Assembly (NCBI GenBank): GCA_023380305.1
Contig: JAMCQZ010000008.1
Coordinates: 69,588-122,658 of the forward strand
Source: Patescibacteria group bacterium
GTDB taxonomy: Bacteria > Patescibacteriota > Minisyncoccia > UBA6257 > Colwellbacteraceae
DNA: 53,071 nt
Direction: 5' to 3'
Shown here: piece after piece, positions 19,981 to 29,775 of the stretch
How the letters are laid out: each line of letters opens with the position of its first letter
Position numbering within the stretch: position 1 is the first letter of the stretch
Program-made: the position numbers and the translations under genes
The notes under the pieces: model-generated
Seen by the model: the letters and a program-made list of their open reading frames with translations, nothing else
Database searches by the model: none
What the model was told of the DNA's origin: nothing

Positions 19981-19986
19981 TTTATT

Positions 19987-20445
19987 TTACATCCCCAAGG
20001 ATGATTCAATGTCTTTTATTTTCTGGATCCTCCTTCGGTGTTTTTCCTCTCCGGAAAAAGGCGTCTGGAGCCAGACGGAAACGATCTTTTTCGAGGTCTG
20101 GTCGTCCGTGATGTCGGCCGCCAAAGAGAGCACATTCGTGTCGTCGTCGTTGCGGCTCATATAGGCCTGGTCCGGGCTCGTAATGAGCGCCGAGCGGATA
20201 TTTTTGAATTTGTTCGCCACCACGTCGACGCCCACTCCGGAGCCGCAGACGAGAATGCCCCGACGGTTATCCGGATCGATGGCCGCTTCCTTGGACAGTT
20301 TGGCGGCGAAATCGGGATAATCGTCGTTCGGATCCAAGACAGCATTGCCCTCGTCGACCACCGTATAGCCGAGGTCTTTCAAAAAGACCTTCAGGGATTC
20401 CTTCAAGTTGAACCCGCGGTGATCCGCGCCGATATAGATGACCAT
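19987..20445 (-). CDS. rpiB: Ribose-5-phosphate isomerase B
   Basis: YIGADHRGFNLKE, GILVCGSGVGVDVVANKFKNIRSAL. Confidence 0.93.
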   Translation of the reverse strand: MVIYIGADHRGFNLKESLKVFLKDLGYTVVDEGNAVLDPNDDYPDFAAKLSKEAAIDPDNRRGILVCGSGVGVDVVANKFKNIRSALITSPDQAYMSRNDDDTNVLSLAADITDDQTSKKIVSVWLQTPFSGEEKHRRRIQKIKDIESSLGM

Positions 20446-20448
20446 AAT

Positions 20449-21459
20449 TTAGATTTTCACTTTTTTGACGTGTTTCAAAAGCACCGAGCCATACCCCCAC
20501 TCGTTGTCGTACCAAGAAAGCACTTTGACGAGATTCCCATCGATCACCTTGGTAAAAGTAAGATCGACGATGGCAGCGTAAGGCGAACCGACAATATCCG
20601 AGGAAACGATCGGCTCGCTCGTCGCCGCAAGCACTCCCTGCCATTGCGGCATCGCCGCCGCGTCCATCAAAATCTGGTTTATCTCTTCAGCCGTGGTCGG
20701 ACGCTTGGAAATAAAAGTAATGTCGGCGATGGATCCGACGACCGTGGGCACGCGCATCGAAATGCCGTCGAATTTTCCGGCTAAATCCGGAAAGGCCCGG
20801 GTAACGGCCAGGGCGGCGCCGGTGGTCGAAGGCACGATGTTGTCGGCGGCCGCTCGGCCGCGGCGCCAATCGCTCCCCTTCACTGCTCCGTCAACCAGCG
20901 ACTGGGTGGCGGTATACGAATGGACCGTGTTCAAAATGGCTTTTTCGATGCCGGGGTTTTGGGCCAAGACCGCGATCACCGGCGAAGCGGCGTTTGTGGT
21001 GCAGCTTCCATTCGAAGTGATAATCGCCGCCTCGAAATCCGGCTCATTCACCCCCACCAGGACGGTTTTCGCATCTCCGGAATCGGCGTCTTTAGCCGGG
21101 GCGGTTAAAACCACCCTTTTGGCGCCGGAAGCGATATGCTGTCTCGCCAGTTCGAAAGATTCGAAAACGCCTGTCGCCTCGACGACAATATCGATATTCA
21201 AATCTTTCCACGGCAATTCCGCCGGATTTTTTATCTGAAAGAATTTTATTTCCTTTCCGTCGATAAGAAGCGAGGTCCCGCTCGTCTTGATGTCTTTGTT
21301 GAAAAGTCCATAGACCGAATCGAACTTCAAAAGATAGGCGAGGTTTTCCAGGTTGCCCAGGTCGTTGATCGCCGCCACCTCTATCTCCGGATCCAAGATG
21401 GCCTGCCGGAAAAACAAACGGCCGATGCGGCCGAAGCCGTTGATAGCTATGCGTTTCAT
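20449..21459 (-). CDS. gap: Type I glyceraldehyde-3-phosphate dehydrogenase
   Basis: IAINGFGRIGRLFFRQ, SNGSCTTNAASPVIAVL, WYDNEWGYGSVLL. Confidence 0.96.
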   Translation of the reverse strand: MKRIAINGFGRIGRLFFRQAILDPEIEVAAINDLGNLENLAYLLKFDSVYGLFNKDIKTSGTSLLIDGKEIKFFQIKNPAELPWKDLNIDIVVEATGVFESFELARQHIASGAKRVVLTAPAKDADSGDAKTVLVGVNEPDFEAAIITSNGSCTTNAASPVIAVLAQNPGIEKAILNTVHSYTATQSLVDGAVKGSDWRRGRAAADNIVPSTTGAALAVTRAFPDLAGKFDGISMRVPTVVGSIADITFISKRPTTAEEINQILMDAAAMPQWQGVLAATSEPIVSSDIVGSPYAAIVDLTFTKVIDGNLVKVLSWYDNEWGYGSVLLKHVKKVKI

Positions 21460-21462
21460 GGC

Positions 21463-22707
21463 TTAATTATAGCAGAAAAACAAAATCAAAGCGGCGAAAC
21501 TCGGCGCCCAATGCATTTTTTTGAAGAATCCGTTGAAACTCACCAGAGAAAAAATGACTAATCCGGAAAAAGACATGGTCGCGCCGTAGATAAAGGCCGT
21601 TTGGGCGCCGAGTTTCGTCCATAAGATTCCGCCTATGAGACCGGCAAGCAGAGAAGAGAAGCCAATGGCGGCATTTAGAAATCCTTCTCCGGTCGCGAGA
21701 AGCTGGGGCTCCACCAGTTTGGCGGTGAGCACCCGGCCGGCGCCCTCGGTCGCCGCCGGATACAAGCCGTATAAGGCGAAAGCGAGGACCGTCGGCCAGA
21801 GCGTGCCGGTAGTCGCGAGCACCAGATAAGCAGCGATTGAGGCCAAAAAACCGACGGTGATCACTATCCGTTCGCCCACCTTGCTCGACCATTTTCCGAA
21901 AGGAATGGCCGTCAGGGTAAAAGTCAGGCCATAAAGAAAATACATCAAGGGAACATTGCCGACCTTGATGCCGATTTCAAGCGGCCTCAAAAGCATGAGC
22001 GCGATCGGCAGTTCCCCGAGGCCGAAAATAAAAACGCTTGTGATGAAGAAAAGGAGCTCTTTGTTCCGCTTGAGAAGCTGGATGTCCAGTTTCTCTTTGA
22101 TAACCGCCTCGGTCGAAATCGGCTTTTTGGCTTCCCGCACGAAAGAATAAGCCAGGATCGAAAGAAGGCCCACCCAGAAAGAAACCAGGAAAAATCTTCC
22201 GTAATCGCCGTCGTAAAGTTTGAAAAACCAGATGGCGAGAAGGGGGCCGATTAGGGCGCCGGCGGCGTCCATCGCCCTCTGGAATCCGAAGGAAATTCCC
22301 AGATCGTTTTTATGGACCGACTCGACGATCAAAGCGTCCCGCGGCGGTTCCCGAAAGCCCTTGCCCGCCCGGTCGATGACCCTCAAAAGGAAGGCATCCT
22401 TAAATCCGGAGATAATCGTAAAAAAGGGGCGGGTGGCGACGGACAAGGCGTAGCCCAAAGCCGAAGGCAGTTTTCTCCTCTTGATCCGGTCGGAAAACCA
22501 GCCGGAAAAAATCCTGGTGAAACTCGCCACGGCATCGGCAAACCCCTCGATCAAACCCACAAAAAACGGCGGAATGCCGAGGACCAAGGAAAGATAGGCC
22601 GGCATCACCGACTGGATCATCTGGTTAGAGGCGTCGTTGAAAAAACTGACGAGTCCCAGAAGGAAAACGTTCCGATGCAGCCCAAAAATTCTTTTTTCCT
22701 CGTCCAT
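21463..22707 (-). CDS. MFS transporter
   Basis: 12-TM-like hydrophobicity, SFFNDASNQMIQSVMPAYLSLVLG, GKGFREPPRDALI. Confidence 0.88.
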   Translation of the reverse strand: MDEEKRIFGLHRNVFLLGLVSFFNDASNQMIQSVMPAYLSLVLGIPPFFVGLIEGFADAVASFTRIFSGWFSDRIKRRKLPSALGYALSVATRPFFTIISGFKDAFLLRVIDRAGKGFREPPRDALIVESVHKNDLGISFGFQRAMDAAGALIGPLLAIWFFKLYDGDYGRFFLVSFWVGLLSILAYSFVREAKKPISTEAVIKEKLDIQLLKRNKELLFFITSVFIFGLGELPIALMLLRPLEIGIKVGNVPLMYFLYGLTFTLTAIPFGKWSSKVGERIVITVGFLASIAAYLVLATTGTLWPTVLAFALYGLYPAATEGAGRVLTAKLVEPQLLATGEGFLNAAIGFSSLLAGLIGGILWTKLGAQTAFIYGATMSFSGLVIFSLVSFNGFFKKMHWAPSFAALILFFCYN

Positions 22708-22708
22708 A

Positions 22709-23194
22709 TTACGGTTTCGGAGTTATTTTGTCTCCGATCTGGAGATCCATTTCGGCCGCGGCGCCGGCCGGAAGCTCCAAGACTTCGTCGATGGCTCCTG
22801 GCGATTCGTAGATTTTGGGGGCGCCAGCCGAAGGCTTGTATGGCAGGGCATCGTACTCGATGCCGATGACTGCGCCGTCCTTGATCCAAACGATGTCGAG
22901 CGGGAACCGCATAGCCATCATCCAGAAACGCCTGACTTTGGAGGCGTCAAAGACGAACAACATGCCGTCTATCCCCGAAAGTCGCCGCCGGCCGGACAAA
23001 CCCCGGGCCTGGCTGATCGGGTCAATAGCCGTTTCCACCTTGAGCGTCCGTTTGGTCGTCCCGGCTCTCGAAACAACGATTTCGGTTTTCTGGACGTTGC
23101 CCATATCCTGGAGAAAATAATAGAAAGCCATCCAAAAGAAAATCAAAACGACGATAAGGACGAGAAGCGTGATCATCTTCGTTATCGGAGACAT
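22709..23194 (-). CDS. DUF192 domain-containing protein
   Basis: QARGLSGRRRLSGIDGMLFVFDASKVRRFWMMAMRFPLDIVWI. Confidence 0.9.
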   Translation of the reverse strand: MSPITKMITLLVLIVVLIFFWMAFYYFLQDMGNVQKTEIVVSRAGTTKRTLKVETAIDPISQARGLSGRRRLSGIDGMLFVFDASKVRRFWMMAMRFPLDIVWIKDGAVIGIEYDALPYKPSAGAPKIYESPGAIDEVLELPAGAAAEMDLQIGDKITPKP

Positions 23195-23212
23195 TATGAA
23201 TCTAATTATAAC

Positions 23213-23677
23213 CTATTTCCTCAAGGAAAAGGCGGCGATGCCGAAGGCCACGGCCACGTTCAACGATTCCTTCTTTCCGGCCATGGGGATTTCGATGATT
23301 TTGTCGGATTTTTCTAAAACGGATTTGGGCAAACCCCTCACTTCGTTCCCGACGACCAGAGCGATTTTGTCTTTTCGGGAAAATTTGATCTTGTCAAAAG
23401 GAATCGAACGCCCGTCCTGCTCGAGACTGACCACTTTGTAGCCATCTTTTGAAAGCCGGTTGAGCAACCGGCCGGTTGATTTCGCTTTTTCCCATTCGAG
23501 ATATTTTTCCGCGCCCAAAGCCACCTTGCTCATCTGCGGACGGATCCGGCCGAAGCGATCGACCGGCTCCGGAGTGATGCCGCAGAGATAAATTTTGGAA
23601 AATCCGGCGGCATCGGCCGTCCGGAAAATCGAACCGACGTTATGGAGACTGCGGACGTTGTGCAAAACAACGATCAT
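23213..23677 (-). CDS. TrmH-family (SpoU) RNA methyltransferase
   Basis: LHNVRSLHNVGSIFRTADAAGF, ALVVGNEVRGLPKSVLEKSDKIIEIPMAGKKESLNVAVAFGIA. Confidence 0.93.
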   Translation of the reverse strand: MIVVLHNVRSLHNVGSIFRTADAAGFSKIYLCGITPEPVDRFGRIRPQMSKVALGAEKYLEWEKAKSTGRLLNRLSKDGYKVVSLEQDGRSIPFDKIKFSRKDKIALVVGNEVRGLPKSVLEKSDKIIEIPMAGKKESLNVAVAFGIAAFSLRK

Positions 23678-23717
23678 GGAATGATTTCAGGATAAACGAA
23701 TCGAATAGATATGATAA

Positions 23718-24095
23718 GGCCCCTGGCGTCATAGACGACAGGGGCCACTACATGGGTGGAGACATCCTTCCGTGCGGTTCTCGCGCGGACATCTCCGTGT
23801 TGTTGGGAATAAACACCGCGATCTCTCCTCTCCGTCAATCTGCAGATTATGGGGAGGGGCCCGATAGAGCGGACAGCCCTATATGACCGGGCCCCCTCCA
23901 GCTCGCTATTGAGTTGATGCTTTCAACTGGGAAGAAACGTCGATAGGATTCCCCCTTTATCTGGTGTTTGGCGATCTCGTTGCCGGCCCGGTCATCAGAT
24001 AGACGCGGTCATCCTATGACTCTTCAGTATAGGCATCCCCTCCATTGGTGATTTATCCCGCCAAAGACCAAAATGGCGGTAAAACCACCATTGAT
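23718..24095 (-). ncRNA. Unassigned ~380-nt highly structured RNA (candidate)
   Basis: No convincing ORF; upstream sigma70 promoter; several perfect or near-perfect helices including a potential long-range pseudoknot and a terminal GC-rich hairpin. Confidence 0.7.
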
Positions 24096-24101
24096 AAGCT
24101 A

Positions 24102-24130
24102 TCTATAGCATACTAAAAGGGCCCTGTCAA
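24102..24130 (-). promoter_or_regulatory. Sigma70 promoter driving the candidate ncRNA
   Basis: Minus strand TTGACA (24125-24130), 17-nt spacer, TATAGA (24102-24107). Confidence 0.7.
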
Positions 24131-24158
24131 GTATGAGAAAAATACGCTTTTCCCCTGT

Positions 24159-27100
24159 TTATGGCGCGAAATAGTATTTGTGGCCGTCATTCGCGAGCAG
24201 CACACCATTACCGTACAGATCGAATTCATAAAAACCGATAGTGAAAAAATCCGAGGCGGTCAAAGTCTCCATCGTTTTGTCGCTATTCAAGATTCCGCTC
24301 GTTTCCAAAATAATCCGGCCAGATCCCACTCCTGGGACGGGGACAAGCGCACCGGACCGTGGAAGATTGGTCCAGGACAAGCAACGATTGGGTCCGGTCG
24401 TGTTGCTTCCGAAGCTGTCTTCTACGGCTTCTGCTGTTTCAGCTAAAATCAAAATAGGAAAGTCACGGTAAATATTTGCTGGATTTGCCGGGTCATAATC
24501 AATACATGAAAAGTGTTTTGTCTGAATCTGAGCGTAGTCTCCCCCAGAATATCCGCCGCTATAGCTTTCTGGCGGCAGACGATTGAAATAAAAAATCATC
24601 GCCTTGAATCCAGGACCTCCGGTAATAAACGGATAGTTTTGATAATCAAAGTTCAAAATTTTCTGTCCTAGTCCGACATCATTCTTCCAGGATAGATTCG
24701 AAAGCCCGAAAGGAACAGGCACATCCGGCGCGATATAATCCTTTTGAAGTATTTCGGAAGTAATTCCAAAATCGTCAATCGCCTTAATGCGCAAAGAGTA
24801 AGGCGAACTTGGCGAAATATTTTTTCTGTTAACCAACGCGCCCGTCTCCCAAGCTGATCCTCCATCATAGCTGACTTCATAACGCAGTAAAGCATCCAGG
24901 GAGTCGGGATCGGTTGCCGCCGGAGCAGACCAGGTTAGTTCAGATTTGATCGCATCAAAAGAGGTATTTATTTCTCCCGACATTGAGGGTGCCCGATGGC
25001 TCGGAACATCACCGAAAGAATAATGCCCACTGTCGACTGCCAAAAGTTTAAAAATATCTTTGGTCATGTCTCCGGCCGGATAAAACCTATAAAGTCCGTA
25101 GAAAGCGACTGTGATGAAATCTTCCGATGAAAAACTTGCTTCTCCCGACGGCTTTATGACAGAAAAAGATAGATGATTGTCTCCTTCAGAAAGATAAGTG
25201 TTGAAGACCATGGCGCTGTTCGGTATGCCTCCGATAAAAATATTGCATCCCTCGGCCGCGTCGGCCAACACGATTGACGAACGTTCGCTATTCGATACTC
25301 CGCCGCAAATGTCATATCTAGTTTTTAAAATATCTGCTGAATATTCGCCCGATGGAAATTCGCCATCTAAAAACAAGCTCTTCGGCGCATCTCGATTCAG
25401 ATATAGAACCATGATTTTATAATTCGGGGCGGCAGGTTCACCGTACGCTAACGCCAAATTGGCATCTCGTGGCATAAAAGGATAGATATCATAAGAAAAC
25501 TCGAATATCGGTTCGTCTACCTCGTCCCCTTGAATCCCGCGGTGAACAGCCCGGTAAAAACTCGCATTCTTGATATAACTGGGGATATTAATCGATTTAA
25601 AATCGGAGTATTCCGAAGCTAAACCGTCCCGGTCAACCGCTTTTACCTGATACCGATAATCCCGGCCAATCTCATCTATTCGTTTTGAAAAAGTTCCAGA
25701 CATCAATAAGCCGCTATTCGTGGTTTCATCGTTTATGACATCTAAAATGCGGTAATTAACGGCGTCGTTAATTGGTAGGGTAAAATCCACGGAGGCTTTA
25801 TCGAAGTTATAATTTATTTGCCAGTCCGCCGCGGTTAAAGCAGCCGGCGCCTCCCGAGGTTCTAATAGGCTGCTAACGTTCTGCGGTCGCGGCGTCATCC
25901 GTTCGGAAAAGCCCGTAGCCGTATTGGAAGTGCCGCAACCATTCCCTAAGAATTCTCCCTCATCCGAGAAAGCGTCCAAACAAAATCCGTTATTCCAGGC
26001 TTTTCTTTCCAAAGATTTACCTTCCACGATACCCTCATACGCAACCTCATCCACTACACCCCCAATCGCATGGTCGGCATTATAAAGCAAAACAGCATTA
26101 TCCGAATAAGCCAAGCTATTATCCGTTGAATAACGGATATTCGGCTGTAAAGAACCCGCATAATTGGCATGGGTTATCAAAAAAAATCCTTTTGCCGGAA
26201 TCGTGCCGATAAAGGCATCGCTGTCTAAAAGGTTGGTCTCGTTTCCCGAAGAAACCACCTTTTTTCTTAGCTCCCAGCCATCAAGAACTACCGGTTGATC
26301 GGTCGGGTTATATAATTCGACGAACTCGTCTTCCGCCGCCCCACTCTTCCCGACCATTATTTCGCTGATTACCACGTGTCCGGCTTTTGGCGCGACGATT
26401 TCCTCGTTCTGGTTACCTCCCGCTCCAGGCGCGCTATTTTCCGCTTTAGGTGTTCCATTAACGCCGTTCGCGCCGGCCCCGTTATAGGTATGCCAAGACT
26501 CCGCGTTTGTCCTTTCGGCTGTCCGGTATTCCGGCCCGGTAGACCCGCCGATGTTCTGCCAATTGGCGCCGACATCTATCACTTGGTCCACCAGCCCGCA
26601 GTTTTGATTAAATAGCCTTAAAGTTTCATCGGAGTTATTAAGCGCTCCGGAGTATAATTTGTCGGCTAAAATCCCCGAGATAAAATTCTGACTACCTCTT
26701 TCTAGAAGATAAAAACCTCCAGCCGGGAGATTATCCGTATCAGAAAAAATAATTTTGATATCGTTCGTCTTATCTAAAAGCTGCCAACCAGCCAAAGAAA
26801 TCGCTATTTGGGAAACATTTTTGAGCTCGATCCACTCGGAAGAGGAGGACGCGCTATCCCCGGCCCAAGCGACTTCGTTGATTAATATTTGGCGCGTCGG
26901 AATATCATCGATTGCTTGGCCGCACCAAGCAATCTGATTTGGAGCAACCGATGATGAACCTCCACCACCGCCGGATTTAGTTGACTCGCCGATAGAGTTC
27001 TCTTGTTTTGGCGTTCCTTCAACAAAAGAAGACGTGTGCCACCCGAATCCAGAAACGTCCCTTTCCATAGTCTTTCTCGAGGTAGCGGCTCCAGCTGGCC

Positions 27101-29063
27101 AGCCATCGCTAGCCGCGATAACATCTATCACGGCGCAGGAGGCATTGAATAATTTCAGACTTTCCCCGCTATTGGAGAGCGCTCCGGAGTAAATCAGGTC
27201 CGCTGTCACCCCAGGAACGCTCGCGTCATCGGTGCGCTCCAAAAGGTAAAAACCTCCGGGAGAGATCTCAGCTGTTGCCGGAAAAACAATCTTAATACTG
27301 GCGTCTTTAGCCACTATCTGCCAGCCAGCCAGACTGATTTTCTCAGCGCTGATGTTTTTAAGCTCGATCCACTCGCTGTTGGCGCTCGTGGTCGAACCCA
27401 TCCAGGCGATCTCATTGATAATAACTTTTTGGCCGGCGCTGGTAGCCGCATTGAAATCGCAGAATAACGTCTCGGCCGGTTTACTGGTTTTAAGCGACTC
27501 TTTTGAATCTTCTCCTTCCTCTTTGATAATCTTCTCTCTTTGAGGGTCTAAAGATTCCCGTAATTCGAATTTAACTCTATCGGTGATAATTCCCGAAACA
27601 GAATCTTTAACAGAAATGTAATAAACGCCGAGCGGATCATAGGCGGAGGCAGAATATTGATAGTTTAATCCGCCCTGACTATCGGTTATAGCTGAAGCAT
27701 TGATTTTGATCTTATCCGGCCGCTCGATCAAAATATCAACTGGATTATTCTTAACAAAACGCACTCCGATCAAGTGGAGGCTATCCCCTCGCGCGATTTG
27801 CGATTTGTCCAAAGAAATAACCGGCTTTAACAAAGACGCTGGAGGAGTCTGTTCTTTTGGTTGCTTCGGCGCCTCTGATTGCGTAGTAAACTCGTCGATG
27901 GTTTCGAGCTTCGAGGAGCCGCCAAACATCTCAGAAAAGGCGTCCTGGCTGGCAGTAAGAATATTAGCAAGCCAATTGGTCGCGTTGTTTATAAGTTGAC
28001 CGAAAAATGACGTCTTTTTCTCGATAGGGACGGGATTTAATTTATGGGCTTCTTTGGCGGCTTGAGCTTCCTTAAAGAAGAGATCAATCAAGCTCGCGCT
28101 GTATTGAACCGCTTGGGGAGAAAGGCGGGACCAATAGTCCTTTTTAATTAAGTCATTATTTATAGAAGCATCCATCGCATTCATTGTTAAAACATTACCG
28201 GAAAGAGATTTCTTAAACATTAAATAATAAGTTCCTCCATCATCTCGTGCTATACCATACAAGAATCCTCCGCGCGGCTGGAAATAATCTGGTTGTGGTG
28301 TTTTATATCCGCTTTGAATGCCAATAGTGTCTTTGCTGTAAAAGTTATTATTGGAATAGGTAGCTAAGTTATTGAAGGCTATCGAAAGGCTATCTATATT
28401 CAATAAATCCCTGGTTATTAAGCCGGAGCCCAACATCGGATCCGGCTTTCCTAAAACAAACTTATCAGAATAAAGCTCATATGGGCTATCGGCCATATGG
28501 GCGTCGTTTCTCGTATGGTCAGGCACAGACATGTCTTCCATCAAGTGCAAGACATGCCCCAAAGCGAACATTGCTTCCTCGTTTTGGTCGATGGCGTACA
28601 AACCGACGGCTCTTGACCAGGTAAAGTCGGTTTCACTCGAAATAGCGGTGATTTTTTTCTGCTCCACGGCCGTCAGAATCGAAGCAATGGTCGCCGGCAC
28701 TTTATAAACAGCGCTGTTCTGGTTAGCGCTGTCATCAGCCCAATCTTTGGCAGTCTCCCAAGACCCGATAGGCAATAGGGGCGTGATGGCCGCGTCGGTC
28801 GTGATTCCGCGATTGTTCACCGGATCATAAAAATGGTTCATAAAACGAGGGACATCATCTTCCCGCCTTGAACCATCGATCAAAAACGCTTCCAAGTCCG
28901 GAGATATTTTGGATTTCGCGGTTTTTTGATTGAAGAAGTCAACAGCTTCGTCAGTAAGATAAGCATGCGTTTCCGGACCATAAGCCAAAACCGGCTTAGA
29001 AACAATAAAAAATAATCCCAATAAAATTGGGATTAGATATTTCACATGCTTTCTATTTTCCAT
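24159..29063 (-). CDS. Secreted multidomain protein: zinc-dependent phospholipase C-like N-terminus plus three lamin-tail (LTD) domains and Ig/FN3-like region
   Basis: Signal peptide; YGPETHAYLTDEAVDFF, HVLHLMEDMSVPDHTRND; LTD repeats INEIAWMGS..SEWIELKNIS..LAGW. Confidence 0.8.
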   Translation of the reverse strand: MENRKHVKYLIPILLGLFFIVSKPVLAYGPETHAYLTDEAVDFFNQKTAKSKISPDLEAFLIDGSRREDDVPRFMNHFYDPVNNRGITTDAAITPLLPIGSWETAKDWADDSANQNSAVYKVPATIASILTAVEQKKITAISSETDFTWSRAVGLYAIDQNEEAMFALGHVLHLMEDMSVPDHTRNDAHMADSPYELYSDKFVLGKPDPMLGSGLITRDLLNIDSLSIAFNNLATYSNNNFYSKDTIGIQSGYKTPQPDYFQPRGGFLYGIARDDGGTYYLMFKKSLSGNVLTMNAMDASINNDLIKKDYWSRLSPQAVQYSASLIDLFFKEAQAAKEAHKLNPVPIEKKTSFFGQLINNATNWLANILTASQDAFSEMFGGSSKLETIDEFTTQSEAPKQPKEQTPPASLLKPVISLDKSQIARGDSLHLIGVRFVKNNPVDILIERPDKIKINASAITDSQGGLNYQYSASAYDPLGVYYISVKDSVSGIITDRVKFELRESLDPQREKIIKEEGEDSKESLKTSKPAETLFCDFNAATSAGQKVIINEIAWMGSTTSANSEWIELKNISAEKISLAGWQIVAKDASIKIVFPATAEISPGGFYLLERTDDASVPGVTADLIYSGALSNSGESLKLFNASCAVIDVIAASDGWPAGAATSRKTMERDVSGFGWHTSSFVEGTPKQENSIGESTKSGGGGGSSSVAPNQIAWCGQAIDDIPTRQILINEVAWAGDSASSSSEWIELKNVSQIAISLAGWQLLDKTNDIKIIFSDTDNLPAGGFYLLERGSQNFISGILADKLYSGALNNSDETLRLFNQNCGLVDQVIDVGANWQNIGGSTGPEYRTAERTNAESWHTYNGAGANGVNGTPKAENSAPGAGGNQNEEIVAPKAGHVVISEIMVGKSGAAEDEFVELYNPTDQPVVLDGWELRKKVVSSGNETNLLDSDAFIGTIPAKGFFLITHANYAGSLQPNIRYSTDNSLAYSDNAVLLYNADHAIGGVVDEVAYEGIVEGKSLERKAWNNGFCLDAFSDEGEFLGNGCGTSNTATGFSERMTPRPQNVSSLLEPREAPAALTAADWQINYNFDKASVDFTLPINDAVNYRILDVINDETTNSGLLMSGTFSKRIDEIGRDYRYQVKAVDRDGLASEYSDFKSINIPSYIKNASFYRAVHRGIQGDEVDEPIFEFSYDIYPFMPRDANLALAYGEPAAPNYKIMVLYLNRDAPKSLFLDGEFPSGEYSADILKTRYDICGGVSNSERSSIVLADAAEGCNIFIGGIPNSAMVFNTYLSEGDNHLSFSVIKPSGEASFSSEDFITVAFYGLYRFYPAGDMTKDIFKLLAVDSGHYSFGDVPSHRAPSMSGEINTSFDAIKSELTWSAPAATDPDSLDALLRYEVSYDGGSAWETGALVNRKNISPSSPYSLRIKAIDDFGITSEILQKDYIAPDVPVPFGLSNLSWKNDVGLGQKILNFDYQNYPFITGGPGFKAMIFYFNRLPPESYSGGYSGGDYAQIQTKHFSCIDYDPANPANIYRDFPILILAETAEAVEDSFGSNTTGPNRCLSWTNLPRSGALVPVPGVGSGRIILETSGILNSDKTMETLTASDFFTIGFYEFDLYGNGVLLANDGHKYYFAP

Positions 29064-29671
29064 AGTTGAGAATATTGATTCTTATTTAAGAACATCGAAT
29101 ATTGTGCCATTCCCTGATTATTTGGCACGATAAAGATATAACTATTATCTGTATTCATTTCGAAAGAAGGCTTTAATGACTCTGCAATACTAATAATTTC
29201 AGAAAGAGATCCGTTTTCTTTCCGTGTTTTTAAAATACTCAATATCTCCGGATTCCTACTTCCATCTTCACGCAAAACAAAATATTTGCTCGCCAATTCC
29301 ACATCTCCTTTTTTTAAAGCATCCACAAACATATCCAGCGTCTCCTGCGGGGTTTGACCGCCATAAGTGTCGTTTTTCATAGCGGTTTCGTATTGATTTA
29401 TATATTTAAGATAGGCGCCATAAGCTTTCTGCGCTTCCCTGTTTGATTTGGCTTGCGGGCTCAAATAATTGTTCCAAGCAAGGTAGCTTAATTGTGCCAA
29501 AGCAACTATTCCGACAATGGCCACGAAAAATTTCCAACGGCGGACTTTGCGCTTCTTTTTTGGTAAAGCCACGGTGGTTTCCGTGTAGTTTATTTGCTTC
29601 TCAGTCGGAGCCGCGTATTCCTCGATTTCGTTTTCCGCTTTTTCGCCGTCTATTTTGAATTGTTCGTCCAT
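29042..29671 (-). CDS. Hypothetical protein with one TM helix (start probably MDEQFKID)
   Basis: KKKRKVRRWKFFVAIVGIVALAQLSYLAW TM anchor, no recognised domain. Confidence 0.65.
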   Translation of the reverse strand: MDEQFKIDGEKAENEIEEYAAPTEKQINYTETTVALPKKKRKVRRWKFFVAIVGIVALAQLSYLAWNNYLSPQAKSNREAQKAYGAYLKYINQYETAMKNDTYGGQTPQETLDMFVDALKKGDVELASKYFVLREDGSRNPEILSILKTRKENGSLSEIISIAESLKPSFEMNTDNSYIFIVPNNQGMAQYSMFLNKNQYSQLWKIESM

Positions 29672-29687
29672 GTTTTTTGTTTTCGTA

Positions 29688-29722
29688 AATAAAAATGAGG
29701 GGCTACCACCCCTCACCAGGCT
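29688..29722 (-). terminator. Intrinsic terminator downstream of trxB
   Basis: Minus strand GAGGGG-TGGTAG-CCCCTC followed by ATTTTTATTT. Confidence 0.6.
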
Positions 29723-29775
29723 TAATTTCAGTATAACAAAGCGGCTGATCCCCAAAAGTGGATAACCGTTTTTTG

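Noticed and set aside
20038-20784. 248-aa plus ORF antisense to rpiB/gap
   Set aside because: Spans two conserved minus-strand genes; shadow frame.
23718-24095. Candidate ncRNA as tmRNA or RNase P RNA
   Set aside because: Length and pseudoknot fit, but I found no GAGGAAAGUC/ACAGAA RNase P motifs, no tRNA-like ends or tag ORF. Left unassigned pending a covariance-model search.
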